Shown: positions 10,904 through 25,600 of the stretch, in pieces
Layout of the letters: every line of letters starts with the position of its first letter
Numbering within the stretch: the stretch's first letter is position 1
Source: Cliona cf. orientalis
Taxonomy: Eukaryota; Porifera; Demospongiae; Clionaida; Clionaidae
Assembly: GCA_963930775.1 (NCBI GenBank)
Contig: OZ005689.1
Location: 6,177,569 to 6,241,568 of the forward strand
Direction of reading: 5' to 3'
Length of the DNA: 64,000 nucleotides
The notes under the pieces: generated by a model
Database searches by the model: none
Told to the model about the DNA's origin: nothing
What the model saw: only the letters and a program-made list of their open reading frames with translations
Translations under genes and position numbers: made by a program

Positions 10904-12206
10904 CTGAAATATATATATATATATGTTACAGAATGGCATGGTTATACAGAAAACATGCACGCCGATACTCGATATTGAGTATTCTTGTCTAGCGCGCATG
11001 CCCGAGCTCACGCGTGCACGCTCGATGACACGTGTCCGTTTTTTTGCGCATGCTCGAGCTCCAAGGTATCTGCTATAGCTACGTGCTACGTAATTTACCA
11101 CAGAAATTCCGTCGGGCCATTCTTTTTATATAGTATGCCTATCATAAATCACTATCCATGATAAAACATATTTACTCTATGGTTCTCTTCAATATTATAC
11201 CTATTTGACCCTGATAATAGTAACTAACACACACTAAATTATGGCATTGGAAATATCTATAATGTAATTAAGGGTTAGCTATAGAAACCATAGGTCAGTG
11301 CATGGCTGCCAGCTCAAGCGAGCTGAAGTGATACCCAGGTTCTACTTTGGACTGTCATGAAAATCAAGTTTGTTTAACGCCGAGAAATTGTATATAGCTA
11401 CCTGCCCCCGTTTTTAAACGTGGACCTGCTCAGAATCACCTATTTTTCCTAGGACCTACAGGTCATACCAAATCTGTACCGCAGGGCTTGGCAAAGCAAA
11501 AAAAATGCCAGTTAACTTCAGCCATGCAGCGCTCTGAATATTCCACCGTGAAAGAACGATACGTTTATTGTACATCATACTGTAAGTGTAATACATACCT
11601 TCATGATCAGTAGCCTGTAAGCAACGAGATTCACCTCGATCAGCACGACGAACTATGATCAAATATTAGCTCCTGGTAAAGACGATCAATCGGTATTAAA
11701 AGGAAGTGAAGCTCCATGATACACAAAACTCCAGAGAATAGCACTAACAATTCAAATAAGAGCAGCTAGCTGCAGTCCCTCTGTACCGCTTGCATTAGCA
11801 CTGCGCATGCGCGTATCGTATATAGAAGTACAGCTACAGAGAGCGCGCATGCACGGTACATGTACATGTGTATGAATGCATGCAGCATGCATGCATGCTC
11901 TGCACGTGCATCTAATCAGAGTGCATGGACATGATGGCTGAATATGCATGCCCATCGTGATAACGAATGAAAGACTATAATTACTATCTTAATTATCATA
12001 ATTGTAAATCTGACAAGATCCTGAATAGAACCTAAATTGTAAGACCTCTTGCTGGCGCCTATCTAAATTGAACTGCACGTGTAGCAGCTAGCTATGATCC
12101 GACAACTGTCACGGTAGCTAGCTACGATCGATCCGCTAGCCTTCGTGTGTGGACAGTATAGCTACTGTGAGTCGACCAATCACTGGAAATCTCTAGCGTG
12201 TACAGC
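10904..12206. promoter_or_regulatory. Putative divergent intergenic region of element Y
   Basis: This separates the minus-strand set from the plus-strand gene at 12207. It is locally CpG- and GCATGC-rich (10975-11060, 11810-11900), including GCACTGCGCATGCGCG at about 11798. I could not identify a TATA box or the first minus-strand exon, which should lie here. Confidence 0.3.
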
Positions 12207-12826
12207 ATGCCTTTGCCTAAGCTGTGGTATTTGGAGTACATTTCCGATCGAAATGCCATCTATATGATGTCTGGAAAATTCGGCAAAGACTCTTCTGAAA
12301 ACCTGAATGACTCAAAGGAACGTGAGAGCTGTGCTGAAAAATCTTCGCCGAATTCGGAACTTGGACCAGTTCTTGAGGTTCGTGTCCACGAAGAAGCAAA
12401 ACTGAAAGTAAGTCATGCTCATGCAACCACATGATTGGCAGCTAGGAATTAAAATTTTATGTTGCTCAACTTGAAATGCAGTTTAGGTTTTCTAATGGAG
12501 ATCCCAGAGCAAAGGTGCTAGCTAAATTTTCTTTGGAGAAATCATCGTTTTCAAAGCAGTTTCGTGATGCCAAGACTGCATCAGAATTCTTGAAAATCTG
12601 GGATAAGCTGGTTATTCCCTACCTAAAGAGTAATGGGGACTACAAACCGCCAATGACAGCCAATGCAACTCCTACAAGCACTGCCGCTGGCAAGAGAAGC
12701 TTGGAGCCTCAAAGCCTTACAACTACTGTAACAGCACATGGTCCAGTTCTACCATCACCAAAGCGAGCAAAAATGGATGAAGACAATGATTCAGAAGCCT
12801 CTATTGATGCTGAGATTGAAAAATGA
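12207..12826 (+). CDS. Small nuclear-looking protein encoded in element Y, unknown family
   Basis: Two exons: 12207-12407 (donor gtaagt) and 12482-12826 (acceptor aaatgcag), phase 0, total 181 residues. I chose ATG 12207 as the only in-frame Met at the start; the frame upstream opens only from GTG. The N-terminal part is acidic and serine-rich. The middle (VLAKFSLEKSSFSKQF ... FLKIWDKLVIPYL) is amphipathic helix-like. The C-terminal tail has PSPKRAKMDEDND, resembling a nuclear localisation signal followed by an acidic patch. A strong GGTAAGTTG donor a few bases after the stop (12833) suggests a 3' UTR intron or continuation in a different form, perhaps towards 13644. I do not recognise a homologue. 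Confidence 0.5.
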
Positions 12827-12839
12827 TTTGTTGGTAAGT

Positions 12840-13450
12840 TGAGTGAAGGGGTGGGGCTCAATGCAGCACTTTTTATATTAGTGGAATTAATTATTATGGT
12901 TATGTGAGGGGTGGGGCTCAATTCAGTATTTATCATTGGTGGGATTAGCCGATAGGACTTTGTTTGCTGATTGCAACTTTGCATGACTATATGTTACACG
13001 GAATATCCCATAATTAATAGCGTGCAGAACATAGCTCCATTCATTTTTGTGTGGAGTTTTGTGGGGCTCATTATAATTGTGTGGAGGGGCCTATAGATAC
13101 TTTATGTTGGCCGATTGCAACCTTGCATGGCTATTATTATGATGCACGGAGTAGCTAGCCCATAATATTATGCAGGGCATGGCTCTTGTATGTGAGGCAG
13201 TGGGGCTCAATGCAGCATTAAATCAGCTTTGCATGAAAGCATGTAGTCTACCCTGTAATAAACATTGCGCAGGGAATGGCTAAATAATGTGAAGGGGTGG
13301 GGCTCAATTCAGCATTAATATCAGTGGAATTGGCCACTAGGGCTTTATGTTTGCCGATTGCAACTTTGCACGACTATAATATTATAATATTGCAGGAGCG
13401 AATGCACTCCTGAATATTGTGATACATGGAATAGCCCATAATTAATAGTA
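12840..13450. repeat. Diverged tandem repeat with GGGGTGGGGCTCAAT motif
   Basis: GTGGGGCTCAAT-type motifs recur at about 12852, 12909, 13061, 13201 and 13299, together with GCCGATTGCAACTTTGCA-like segments at about 12950, 13110 and 13360. Periods are irregular, so it is an old array. Confidence 0.55.
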
Positions 13451-13643
13451 TACACGAAAATTAGACCCCATGAAAATTACCCGCCATACGGTATAATATA
13501 CCCCCTCATGCAGGGAACATAATATTAACCTCGGCCATCTAAAAAGAAAATAGACCCCAAAACTTGTTATTGTCTCCATGGCAACCATCCAGATTTCTAT
13601 TAAGTAGTGTACTTATTATTATTATTGTTATTCTTGTTTTCAG

Positions 13644-16600
13644 GATCTTCTCAACTTTCTCCTTCAATTACTATGGTAATCTTATGCCACTGGTCATCTT
13701 CAGGGGAGCAAATCATCTGTTATCCTCAGCAAACAAAGATCAAAGGCAATCTCTTGACTCTTGAAGATGATTCTCTCACATCAAGCCAGATAGAGCCACA
13801 CCAAAACCAGCACTTTATGAAGCACTCTTACACCTCTTATCCACTCGTGGCCAGTGGGTATTGGACCCAATAGGTGGAAATGGTGAGTTCATTGACTGGT
13901 TTGAACACGCTTATGAAAGCATGACAGCAATAATTACAAGTCTAAAATGAATGTTATCATAATAATAGTATACTTTGATGTGTATAAATCTTGTACAGTC
14001 GAGCCTCCGAACAAAGGACACTTTGGGAACAGGCCCCTTGTCCTTTGTTCGGAGGTTGTCCCTATCATGATTTTTCAATCCATTTTGATTGTATTATCCT
14101 TAACAAGTTAGTAAATGCACTGAAATGCATGATAAGAGCAGTAGAGATGATAATCAAGTGGTTGGTATGTTCTGTTTTCAGTGTCAACATAGCACAGGCT
14201 GAATTTTTTTTGTTTCTGAAGTACTGGCTACTCCGGATTCAAGGAGAGTTTTATTATCGCGCATGCGGCATAATATCGCGACCGCCTAGATTGCGGCAAA
14301 AGTGGGCGTGGCACCGTTAATTTAAGGGCGTGGTTTCCGCGTGTCCGCTATTTAGAGGCAGTTTTGCATTGAAAAGTCACGTTGGGAGCTTGGATCTTGT
14401 CCGCTGTCCGGAATCGAGAAGCGTCCGCTTCTCGGAGGTTGCTAATGTACTATAACTATGCTAAATTCAATCGGTAACACGGCACTTGTCCGCTATAGGG
14501 AGGTTGTCTGCTTCTCGGAGGGTCCGTTATCGGAGGCTCGACTGTATACCAATTACAAGTATTACAAGTGAAATAGGCACCTGAGTTTGAAATACCCTTC
14601 TGAGTTGAAATACCTATCTGACTTTGTGTATGTATACTATTAGCCTATGATAGTTAGGTTGTATGTTAAATTTGGATAAATAGCACTCCGAAATAGGCAT
14701 TTGGTTCATCAAATTGTACTCACTATCGCTCATACAATTTTTGAACCAAATACCTATTTCAGAGTGCTATTTTACCAAAATTCAACATAAAACCTCACTA
14801 TTACCTCAGCAGCTTTAACCACTAAGTCTTATACACACCATAATAATTATTATGTTGTCATCTGTGGTCAGGGTGACTTTTGTAGCATCTACTTCCAAGC
14901 ACAATTCACATTCAGGAGGGGGAGGGGGTGTATAGTGTGTGTTTAATAAAATTAATAAAGAGGGAGAACAGTATCCATTTAAGATCCGGAATATTTTTTT
15001 TCCGGATTCTGTAAAAATTTACACTTTAATGAACCGAGGGTAGCTTAGGATCTAAGCCACCCTCGGCTTAGGATCTAAGCCAACCTCCGCTTAGCTTAGA
15101 ATCTAAGCCAGTGCCATCAGCTTAGGATCTAAGCCAACCTCCGCTTAGCTTATATAGCCAGTACCATCAGCTTAGGATCTAAGCCACTAGTATCTAAGCC
15201 ACCCTCCGCTTAGGATCTAAGCCACTAGTATCTAAGACAACCTTGGTTTAGAATCTAAGCCAACCTCAGCTGCTTAGGATCTAAGCCACTAATATCTAAG
15301 ACAACCTTGGCTTAGAATCTAAGCCAACCTCAGCTGCTTAGGATCTAAGCCACTAGTATCTAAGACAACCTCAGCTTAGGATCTAAGCCATTCTCAGCTT
15401 AGCATTTAAGCCAGTTCCATCAGCTTAGGGTCTAAGCCAGTCATGACTTGGGAATTACAGCTGAGGATCTAAGTCACCCGCAATGTTGGCACAATAGCTT
15501 GCCTTATAATTAAGCCACAAACTACTTGAGCATAACCACTAGCCTACTTGAGATACAAACCACGTGACGTGGTCAGCAGCTCATCACCAAGACCATTAAT
15601 TAAAGTATGTACCTCAGTGTACCTGAGCACTATTGTTACATTGTATGCTGTTGACTTCTATGCAGGGATTTTTTTTGTTCATTTGCATTTACTATAATGT
15701 ATTTTCAAGTTATGTTATGAACATACACCTATTTTGGTGAATTTTAATAAAATCCCTTTTCTTGAAATCAGTCAATTGGCAATGCATGATGATACAATAG
15801 GGGACAATTATGATAACTACCATAATAATATTAAAACTTGCAAGATTTAGTGTGTTGAATGATGCTAATCAATAACTAGGAATAAATCCAGTGCTTATTA
15901 AATCTGTTCAATGTACACATATAGATGAGGATTTTGAGTGTAACTATTTCGGTATAGTACACATCTTGCAGCATTCTTGGTCTCATTTGTACACCCCACA
16001 CTTTTTAGGTACCAAACCCATACCAGTACATTTGTTCCTGTGTCTGTAACCATAATCTAGAGTGGTGTAAACAGTGGGCATGGCATTGGTGACTTTTGAG
16101 TGTGTGAGGATGAGCATTTTGTGTATACTTCATGTCAATCGATACTGTACACATTTTGTAGCTTTTGGTCTCATTTGTACACCCAACAGTTTCTGGGCAC
16201 CAATATCAAATCAGTACCTTTCTTCTTGTGTCTATAACCATAATCTAGAGTGGTGTAAACAGAGGACATGGTATTGGTGACTTCTGCGTGTATGCATTCT
16301 GAGAATTTTCCATGCAATCATCTACATGTATACATAGTACACATTTCGAAGCATTTTAGCTCTCAATTCTTCACATAGCATCCCTTAAGTTCCAAACTTG
16401 ATCAGCACCCTTATCTTGATGTTAGCAATCATATTTCTGAGTATATTGACTGGCGATGTGGTTGAGGCATGTTCTGTGCATGTGAGTATGAGAATATCTT
16501 GTGCACATGCATTCACAGTAATCGGTACAATTATTATAGCTTTTTAGCTCTCAATTTCACATACTACATCTCTGGAGTGCCAGACTTGATCAGTATCTTT

Positions 16601-19600
16601 ATTTTGATGTCTTTTATCATAACCTAGAGTGGTGTAAACAGTAGGCATGGCATTGGTGACTTTTGAGTGTGTGAGGATGAACATTTTGTGTGTACTTCAA
16701 GTTAATCGATACTGTACACATCTAGTAGCTTTTTTGGTCAAATTTGTACACCCCACACTTTCCTAGTATCAAAACCAGACCAGTACCTTTATTTTGATGT
16801 CTATATTCATAATCTATAGTGGTGTAAATAGTGGACATGGTATTGGTGACTTCTGTGTTTGTGAGGATGAGCATTATTTTAGTGTGTACTTCATGTCAAT
16901 CAATGCCGTACACACATTGTAGCTTTTTTGGTCTAATTTGTACACCCCACACTTTTCAAGTATCAAAACCAGACCACTACCTTTATTTTGATGTCTATAT
17001 TTATAATCTATAGTGGTGTAAACATTGGACATGGTATTGGTGACTTCTGTGTTTGTGAGGATGAGCATTATTTTAGTGTGTACTTCATGTCAATCGATGC
17101 CGTACACATCTTGTAGCTTTTTTGGTCAAATTTGTACACCCCACACTTTCCTAGTATCAAAACCAGACCAGTACCTTTATTTTGATGTCTATATTCATAA
17201 TCTATAGTGGTGTAAACAGTGGACATGGTATTGGTGACTTCTGTGTGTGTGAGGATGAGCATTATTAATTTTTAGTGTGTACTTCATGTCAATCAATGCT
17301 GTACACATTTTGTAGCTTTTTTGGTCTAATTTGTACACCCCACACTTTCCAAGTATCAAAACCAGACCACTACCTTTATTTTGATGTCTATATTTATAAT
17401 CTATGGTGGTGTAAACATTGGACATGGTATTGGTGACTTCTGTGTTTGTGAGGATGAGCATTATTTTAGTGTGTACTTCATGTCAATCGATGCCGTACAC
17501 ATCTTGTAGCTTTTTTGGTCTAATTTGTACACCCCACACTTTCCTAGTATCAAAACCAGACCAGTACCTTTATTTTGATGTCTATATTCATAATCTATAG
17601 TGGTGTAAACAGTGGACATGGTATTGGTGACTTCTGTGTGTGTGAGGATGAGCATTATTAATTTTTAGTGTGTACTTCATGTCAATCGATGCTGTACACA
17701 TCTTGTAGCTTTTTTGGTCTAATTTGTACACCCCACACTTTCCAAGTATCAAAACCAGACCACTACCTTTATTTTGATGTCTATATTTATAATCTATAGT
17801 GGTGTAAACATTGGACATGGTATTGGTGACTTCTGTGTGTGTGAGGATGAGCATTTTGTGTGTACTTCATGTCAATCGATACCGTACACATCTTGTAGCT
17901 TTTCTGGTCAAATTTGTACACCCCACACTTTCCTAGTATCAAAACCAGACCAGTACCTTTATTTTGATGTCTATATTCATAATCTATAGTGGTGTAAACA
18001 GTGGACATGGTATTGGTGACTTCTGTGTGTGTGAGGATGAGCATTATTAATTTTTAGTGTGTACTTCATGTCAATCAATGCTGTACACATTTTGTAGCTT
18101 TTTTGGTCTAATTTGTACACCCCACACTTTCCAAGTATCAAAACCAGACCACTACCTTTATTTTGATGTCTATATTTATAATCTATGGTGGTGTAAACAT
18201 TGGACATGGTATTGGTGACTTCTGTGTTTGTGAGGATGAGCATTATTTTAGTGTGTACTTCATGTCAATCGATGCCGTACACATCTTGTAGCTTTTTTGG
18301 TCTAATTTGTACACCCCACACTTTCCTAGTATCAAAACCAGACCAGTACCTTTATTTTGATGTCTATATTCATAATCTATAGTGGTGTAAACAGTGGACA
18401 TGGTATTGGTGACTTCTGTGTGTGTGAGGATGAGCATTATTAATTTTTAGTGTGTACTTCATGTCAATCGATGCTGTACACATCTTGTAGCTTTTTTGGT
18501 CTAATTTGTACACCCCACACTTTCCAAGTATCAAAACCAGACCAGTACCTTTATTTTGATGTCTATATTTATAATCTATAGTGGTGTAAACATTGGACAT
18601 GGTATTGGTGACTTCTGTGTGTGTGAGGATGAGCATTTTGTGTGTACTTCATGTCAATCGATACCGTACACATCTTGTAGCTTTTCTGGTCAAATTTGTA
18701 CACCCCACACTTTCCTAGTATCAAAACCAGACCAGTACCTTTATTTTGATGTCTATATTCATAATCTATAGTGGTGTAAACAGTGGAAATGGTATTGGTG
18801 ATTTCTGTGTGTGTGTATTCTAAGTTTCCATATTATGTGCATACATCAGTATTTGGTACAATTTTCATAGCTTTTAAGCTCTAAGATCTTCACACATCAT
18901 CTCTGAAGTTCCAAATTTGATCAGTACCTTTGTCTTGATGTTAAAAATCATATTTCTGAGTTTCGTCATCTGGCGATGTGGTTGAGGCATGTTCTGTACA
19001 TGTGAGTATGAGAATTTCCTGTGTACCTGCATGCATTCACAGTAATACATGTAGGTCCGATTTTCACAGCATTTCAGCTCTAATATCTTAATATAACATC
19101 CCTGAAGTTCCAAACTTGGTGAGTACCATTGATTTGATGTTAATAATCATATTTCTGACTTTCGTTAACTAGCGATGTGGTTGAAGCATGTTATGCACAT
19201 GTGAGTATGAGAATTACCTATAGCACATGCATGCATTCACAGTTACTGTAATCGATGCAATTTTAGTAGCTTTTTAGCTCTCAATTCCACATACAACATC
19301 TCTGGAGTACCAGACTTGATCAGTACCTTTGTTCTTGTGTCTATAACCTTAATCTAGAATGGTGTAAACAGTGGACATGACATTGGTGACTTACTCTGCA
19401 TGTGTATTCTAAGAATTTTCCATGTGTGTACACACATTCACAGTAACCAAGGTACAATTAACCTTCATAGCTTTTTAGCTTCACATATCATCTATAAATT
19501 TCCAAACTTGAACAGTACCTTTATCTTCATGTCAACAATCATATTCCTGAGTTTCGTGAACTGGCGATGTGGTTGATGATTGTTCTGTACATCTGAGTAT

Positions 19601-22600
19601 GAGAATATCCTGTTCACATGCATTCACGGTACTCGATACAATTTTTATAGCTTTTTAGCTCTCAATTCCACATACAACATCTCTGGAGTACTAGACTTGA
19701 TCAGTATCTTTATTTTGATGTCTTTAACCATAATCTAGAGTGGTGTAAACAGTAGGCATGGCATTGGTGACTTTTGAGTGTGTGAGGAAGAGCATTTTGT
19801 GTGTACTTCATATCAATTGGTACTGTACACATCTTGTAGGTTTCTTGGTCTCGTTTGTACACTCCATACTTTCTAGGTACTAGAACCATACCAGTACCTT
19901 TATTCTTATGTCTATAACCATAATCTAGAGTGGTGTAAACAGTGGACATGACATTGGTGACTTCTGTGTGTGTGAGGATTAGCATTTTGTGTGTACTTCA
20001 TATTAATCGATACTGTGCACATATCTTGTAGCTTTCTTGGTCACACTTGTACACCCCACACTTTCTAGGTACCAAAACCATACCAGTACAGTTGTTCTTG
20101 TGTCTATAACCTTAATCTTGAATGGTGTAAACAGTGGACATGACATTGGTGACTTACTCTGCGTGTGTATTCTAAGAATTTTCCAGGTGTGTACACACAT
20201 TCACAGTAACCAAGGTACAATTAACCTTCATAGCTTTTTAGCTCTTAATTCTTCACATATCATCTATAAATTTCCAAACTTGAACAGTACCTTTATCTTC
20301 ATGTCAACAATCATATTCCTGAGTTTCGTGAACTGGCGATGTGGTTGATGATTGTTCTGTACATCTGAGTATGAGAATATCCTGTTTACATGCATTCACG
20401 GTACTCGGTACAATTTTTATAGCTTTTTAGCTCTCAATTCCACATACAACATCTCTGGAGTGCCAGACTTGATCAGTATCTTTATTTTGATGTCTATAAC
20501 CATAATCTAGAGTGGTGTAAACAGTGGACATGGTATTGGTGACTTCTGTGTGTGTGAGGATGAGCATTTAGTGTGTACTTCATGTCAATCGATACTGTAC
20601 ACATCTTGTAGCTTTTTTGGTCTAATTTGTACACCCCATACTTTCTAGGTACCAAAACCTGACCAGTACCTTCGTTTTTATGTCTGTATTCATAATCTAA
20701 AGTGGTGTAAACAGTAGTCAAAAGGAAAGATGGTTTATGTATGAGAATTCTAATCAATGGAGAATTTTTTTGTCAGTATGTTACGAGATAGGAAACACAA
20801 GCAACCTCATACAACTCAAAATCAAATTAATAAATCTTTGAACCTTAAATTATAATACGTGTATTATAATAATATCATACACTATTGTGATTGAGCATCT
20901 ATACATTATGTGGTTTTACTAGTGTGTACTTCACCTAATTGTATAAGGCACTTGAACTACACCATGTGTGTGCATCAATGTGTACTCTGTGGTGACCACA
21001 ATATCATAATCATAGTATTAAGAGGGGCATATGCTCTGTGGAATTATGAAGTACTGCACAGAGGAAAACTACTACCAATCACTAGCTCAGTACCACCATA
21101 CATGCTATTATTATGGCTGGTTCATTTTCCCTATCACTTACTTCTTAGTATGCCTACCTTTTGGTTACATGTAGGTGTTAATTAGAGGGCATTGATCGTT
21201 TACATGATCATGTAAATATGTATACATGTGTATATGTACACATGTAGTGTATCTATAGACAGAATTACATGTGCATGTGCACAGCACATGCCATGTAATA
21301 TACATGCATATGATATGAGTGTGAAAGTAAGGTATGTGTGTACATGTACATACCTTAAATCAAACCCAAACCTAACCCAAAGCCAACCCAAACCCAACCC
21401 AAACCCAAACCCACTCACGTCACACACACACACAAACACACTCACACACACGTGCACGCACTTCATAGCTTAATTGGAAATTAACATCCTCTCTCACAGC
21501 CTATTTAGCACAACATGTGAGCACATACAGAGGTAAAGTAAAAATGTGGCGTGTACAAATGAGACTAAGAAAGCTACAATGATAATATTATGTGTACAGT
21601 ACCGATTAATAATATTATATGAAGTACACACAAAATACTCATCCTCACACACACAGAAGTCACCAATGCCATGTCTACTGTTTACACCACTCTAGACTAT
21701 GGTTATAGACATAACACCAAAGTTACTGATCAAGTCTGGTGCTCCAGAGATGTTGTATGTGGAACTGACACCTAAAAAGCTATAAAAATCGAACTAATTA
21801 TACTGTGAATGCATGTGTACAGGAAACTCTCATACTCACATGTGCAGAACATGCCTCAACCACATTGCCAGTCAATGAAACTCAGAAATAATAAGATGAT
21901 TAACATTAAAATAAAGATACTGATCAAGTTTGGAACTTCAGGGATGTTGTGTGAAGAATTGAGAGCTAAAGAGCTACAAAAATTGTAGGATTACTGTGAA
22001 TGTGTGTACACATGGAAAATTCTTAGAATACATACACACAGAAGTCACCAATGTCATGTCCACTGTTTACACCACTCTAGATTATGAATATAGACACAAG
22101 AATAAAGGTACTGGTATTGCGTTGGTACCTAAAAAGTGTGGGGTGTACAAATGAGACCATAAGAAAGCTACAAGATTTGTACATGTACATGCAGTATCGA
22201 TTGATATGAAGTACACACAAAATGCTCATCCTCTCACACACAGAAGTAACCAATACAATGTCTACTGTTTATACCACCCTAGATTATGAATATAGACATC
22301 AAAACAAAGTTACTTGTATGGTTTAAATGCTTAAAAAGTATGGGGTGCACAAATGAGACCAAGAGAACTACAAGATGTGTATAGTATCGATTAATATGAA
22401 GTACACACAAAATGCTCATCCTCACACACACAGAAGTCACCAATGTCATGTCCACTGTTTACACCATTCTAGATTAAGGTTATAGACACAAGAACAAAGG
22501 TACTGATCAAGTCTGGTACTCCAGAGATGTTGTATGTGGAATTGAGAGCTAAAAAGCTACTAAAATTGCATCGATTACAGTAACTGTGAATGCATGCATG

Positions 22601-25600
22601 TGCTATAGATAATTCTCATACTCACATGTGCATAACATGCTTCAACCCCATTGCTAGTTAACGAAAGTCAGAAATATGATTATTAACATCAAATCAATGG
22701 TACTCACCAAGTTTGGAACTTCAGGGATGTTATATTAAGATTTTAGAGCTGAAGTGCTATAAAAATAGTACCGATTACTGTGAATGTATGCATGCAGGTG
22801 CATAAGATATTCTCATACTCAGATGTACAAAACAATCCTCAACCACATCGCCAGTTGACTAAACTCAGAAATATGATTGTTAACATCAAGACAAAGGTGC
22901 TGATCAAATTTGGAACTTCAGAGATGATGTGAAGAATATAGACTTTAAAAGCTTTGAAAATTGTACCAAATACTGATGTATGCACATAATATGGAAACTT
23001 AGAATACACACGCAGAGTAAGTCACCAATACCATGCCCACTGTTTACACCACTATAGATTATGAATATAGACATCAAAATAAAGGTACTGATCTGGTTTT
23101 GATACTAGGAAAGTGTGGGGTGTACAAATTTGACCAAAAAAGCTACAAGATGTGTACAGTATCGATTGACATGAAGTACACACAAAATGCTCATCCTCAC
23201 ACACACAGAAGTCACCAATACCATGTCCAATGTTTACACCACTATAGATTATAAATATAGACATCAAAATAAAGGTACTGGTCTGGTTTTGATACTTGGA
23301 AAGTGTGGGGTGTACAAATTAGACCAAAAAAGCTACAAGATGTGTACAGCATCGATTGACATGAAGTACACACTAAAAATTAATAATGCTCATCCTCACA
23401 CACACAGAAGTCACCAATACCATGTCCACTGTTTACACCACTATAGATTATGAATATAGACATCAAAATAAAGGTACTGGTCTGGTTTTGATACTAGGAA
23501 AGTGTGGGGTGTACAAATTAGACCAAAAAAGCTAGAAGATGTGTACAGCATCAATTGACATGAAGTACACACTAAAATAATGCTCATCCTCACAAACACA
23601 GAAGTCACCAATACCATGTCCACTGTTTACACCACTCTAGAATATGAATATAGACATCAAAATAAAGGTACTGATCTGGTTTTGATACTTGGAAAGTGTG
23701 GGGTGTACAAATTAGACCAAAAAAGCTAGAAGATGTGTACAGTATTGATTAACTTGAAGTACACACAAAATGTTCATCCTCACACACTCAAAAGTCACCA
23801 ATGCCATGCCTACTGTTTACACCACTCTAGGTTATGATAAAAGACATCAAAATAAAGATACTGATCAAGTCTGGCACTCCAGAGATGTTGTATGTGGAAT
23901 TGAGAGCTAAAAAGCTATAAAAATTGTACCGATTACTGTGATTGCATGTGCACAGGATATTCTCATACTCACATGTACAGAACATACCTCAATCACATCG
24001 CGAGTCAACGAAACTCACAAGTATGATTGTTAACATCAAGATACAGGTACTGTTCAAGTTTGAAGTTTAGAGATGATGTTGAAAGAATTAAGAGCTAAAA
24101 AGCTATGAAAGTTATATTTTGGTTACTGTGAATGTGTGTACACACAATGTCATGGAAAATTCTTAGAATACACATGCAGAGTAAGTCACCAATATCATGT
24201 CCACTGTTTACACCATTCTAGATTAAGGTTATAGACACAAGAACAACTGTACTGGTATGGTTCTAGTACCTAGAAAGTGTGGAGTGTACAAACGAGACCA
24301 AGAAAGCTACATTGATATGCACAGTACCGATTGACATGAAGTACACACAAAATACTCATCCTCACACACTCAAAAGTCACTAATGTACCATGTCTACTGT
24401 TTACACCATTCTAGATTATGGTTATAGACACAAGAACAAATGTACTGATCAAGTCTTGTACTCCAGAGATATTGCATGTGGAATTGAGAGCTAAAAATCT
24501 CTAAAAATTGCACCCATTACTGTGAATGCATATGCACAGGATATTCTCATACTCACATATGCAGAACATTCCTCAACCACATCGCCAGTCGACGAAACTT
24601 AGAAATATGATTGTTAACATTGAGATAGAGTTACTGATCAAATTTGGAACTTCTGGGATGTCGTGTGAAGAATTTAGAGCTCAAAAGCAAGAAATGTGTA
24701 TATAGTACGTACTACATGTAGCTGATTGCATAGAAAATTCTTAGAATACATACAAAGAAGTCACCAGTACCATGTCCACTGTTTACACCACTCTAGATTA
24801 TGAATATAGACACAAGAACAAAAGTACTGGTCTGACCTTGGCACTTAGAAAGTGTGGAGTGTACAAATGAGGCCAAGAAAGCTACGAGATGCATGTGTAC
24901 AGTATCGATTAACATGAAGTACACATAAAATGCTCATCCTCACACACACAGAAGTCACCAATACCATGTCCATTGTTTACACCACTCTAGATTATGAATA
25001 TAGACACAAAAACAAATGTACTGATCTGATTTTGGTACCTAGAAAAAGTAGGGTGTACAAATGAGACCAAGAAAGCTACAAGATGTGTACGGCATAGGCG
25101 TAGGAACCGGGGGGGCTGGGGGGGCTACAGCCCCCCCAATATTCCAGGAAGGGAGGCAGAGCCCCCTTTATTCTCCAGCCCAGTATTGCCACGGTTACAA
25201 CACAGATTTTTAAACATTTATCAGGCCTGATTATGAGTAAATATGCCTCAATAGCTTCCGAATCTATTCTACTCGACTTACAATTCATTTTTTCATCGAG
25301 AAACTTGTGATAGCATCCTCGATCGTGCCAAAATGGACGTGGTTTAACACAAAGTGGGCGTGGCCGTAAAGTTTCGCGCGCGCTTCGCGCGCAGTTGGAT
25401 ATTCAGCCCCTCCAACCCTCAATATCTTCCTACGCCTATGTACGGTATCGATTAAGTAAACATGAAGTATGTACACAAATGCTCATCCTCACACACACAG
25501 AAGTCACCAATGTCATGTCCACTGTTTACACCTTTCTAGATTAAGGTTATAGACACAAGAACAAATGTACTGGTATGGTTTTGGTACCTAGAAAGTGTGG

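Noticed and set aside
15030-15470. CRISPR-like regularity of CTTAGGATCTAAGCC with short linkers
   Set aside because: Linkers are short, repeated themselves and irregular; the context is eukaryotic and the array is mirrored in F.
16831-18771. Many 60-88-codon frames on both strands with nearly identical proteins
   Set aside because: They track the satellite monomer and appear in mirror form in the other arm; no start context or splice logic, so they are repeat by-products.
20910-21185. 91-codon frame in the centre of F
   Set aside because: No recognisable motif, hydrophobic run from AT-rich DNA, no copies nearby to compare.
21360-21415. Telomere-like AACCC/AAACCC run
   Set aside because: Degenerate, about 55 bp, beside a CA microsatellite and inside F; no regular CCCTAA array.
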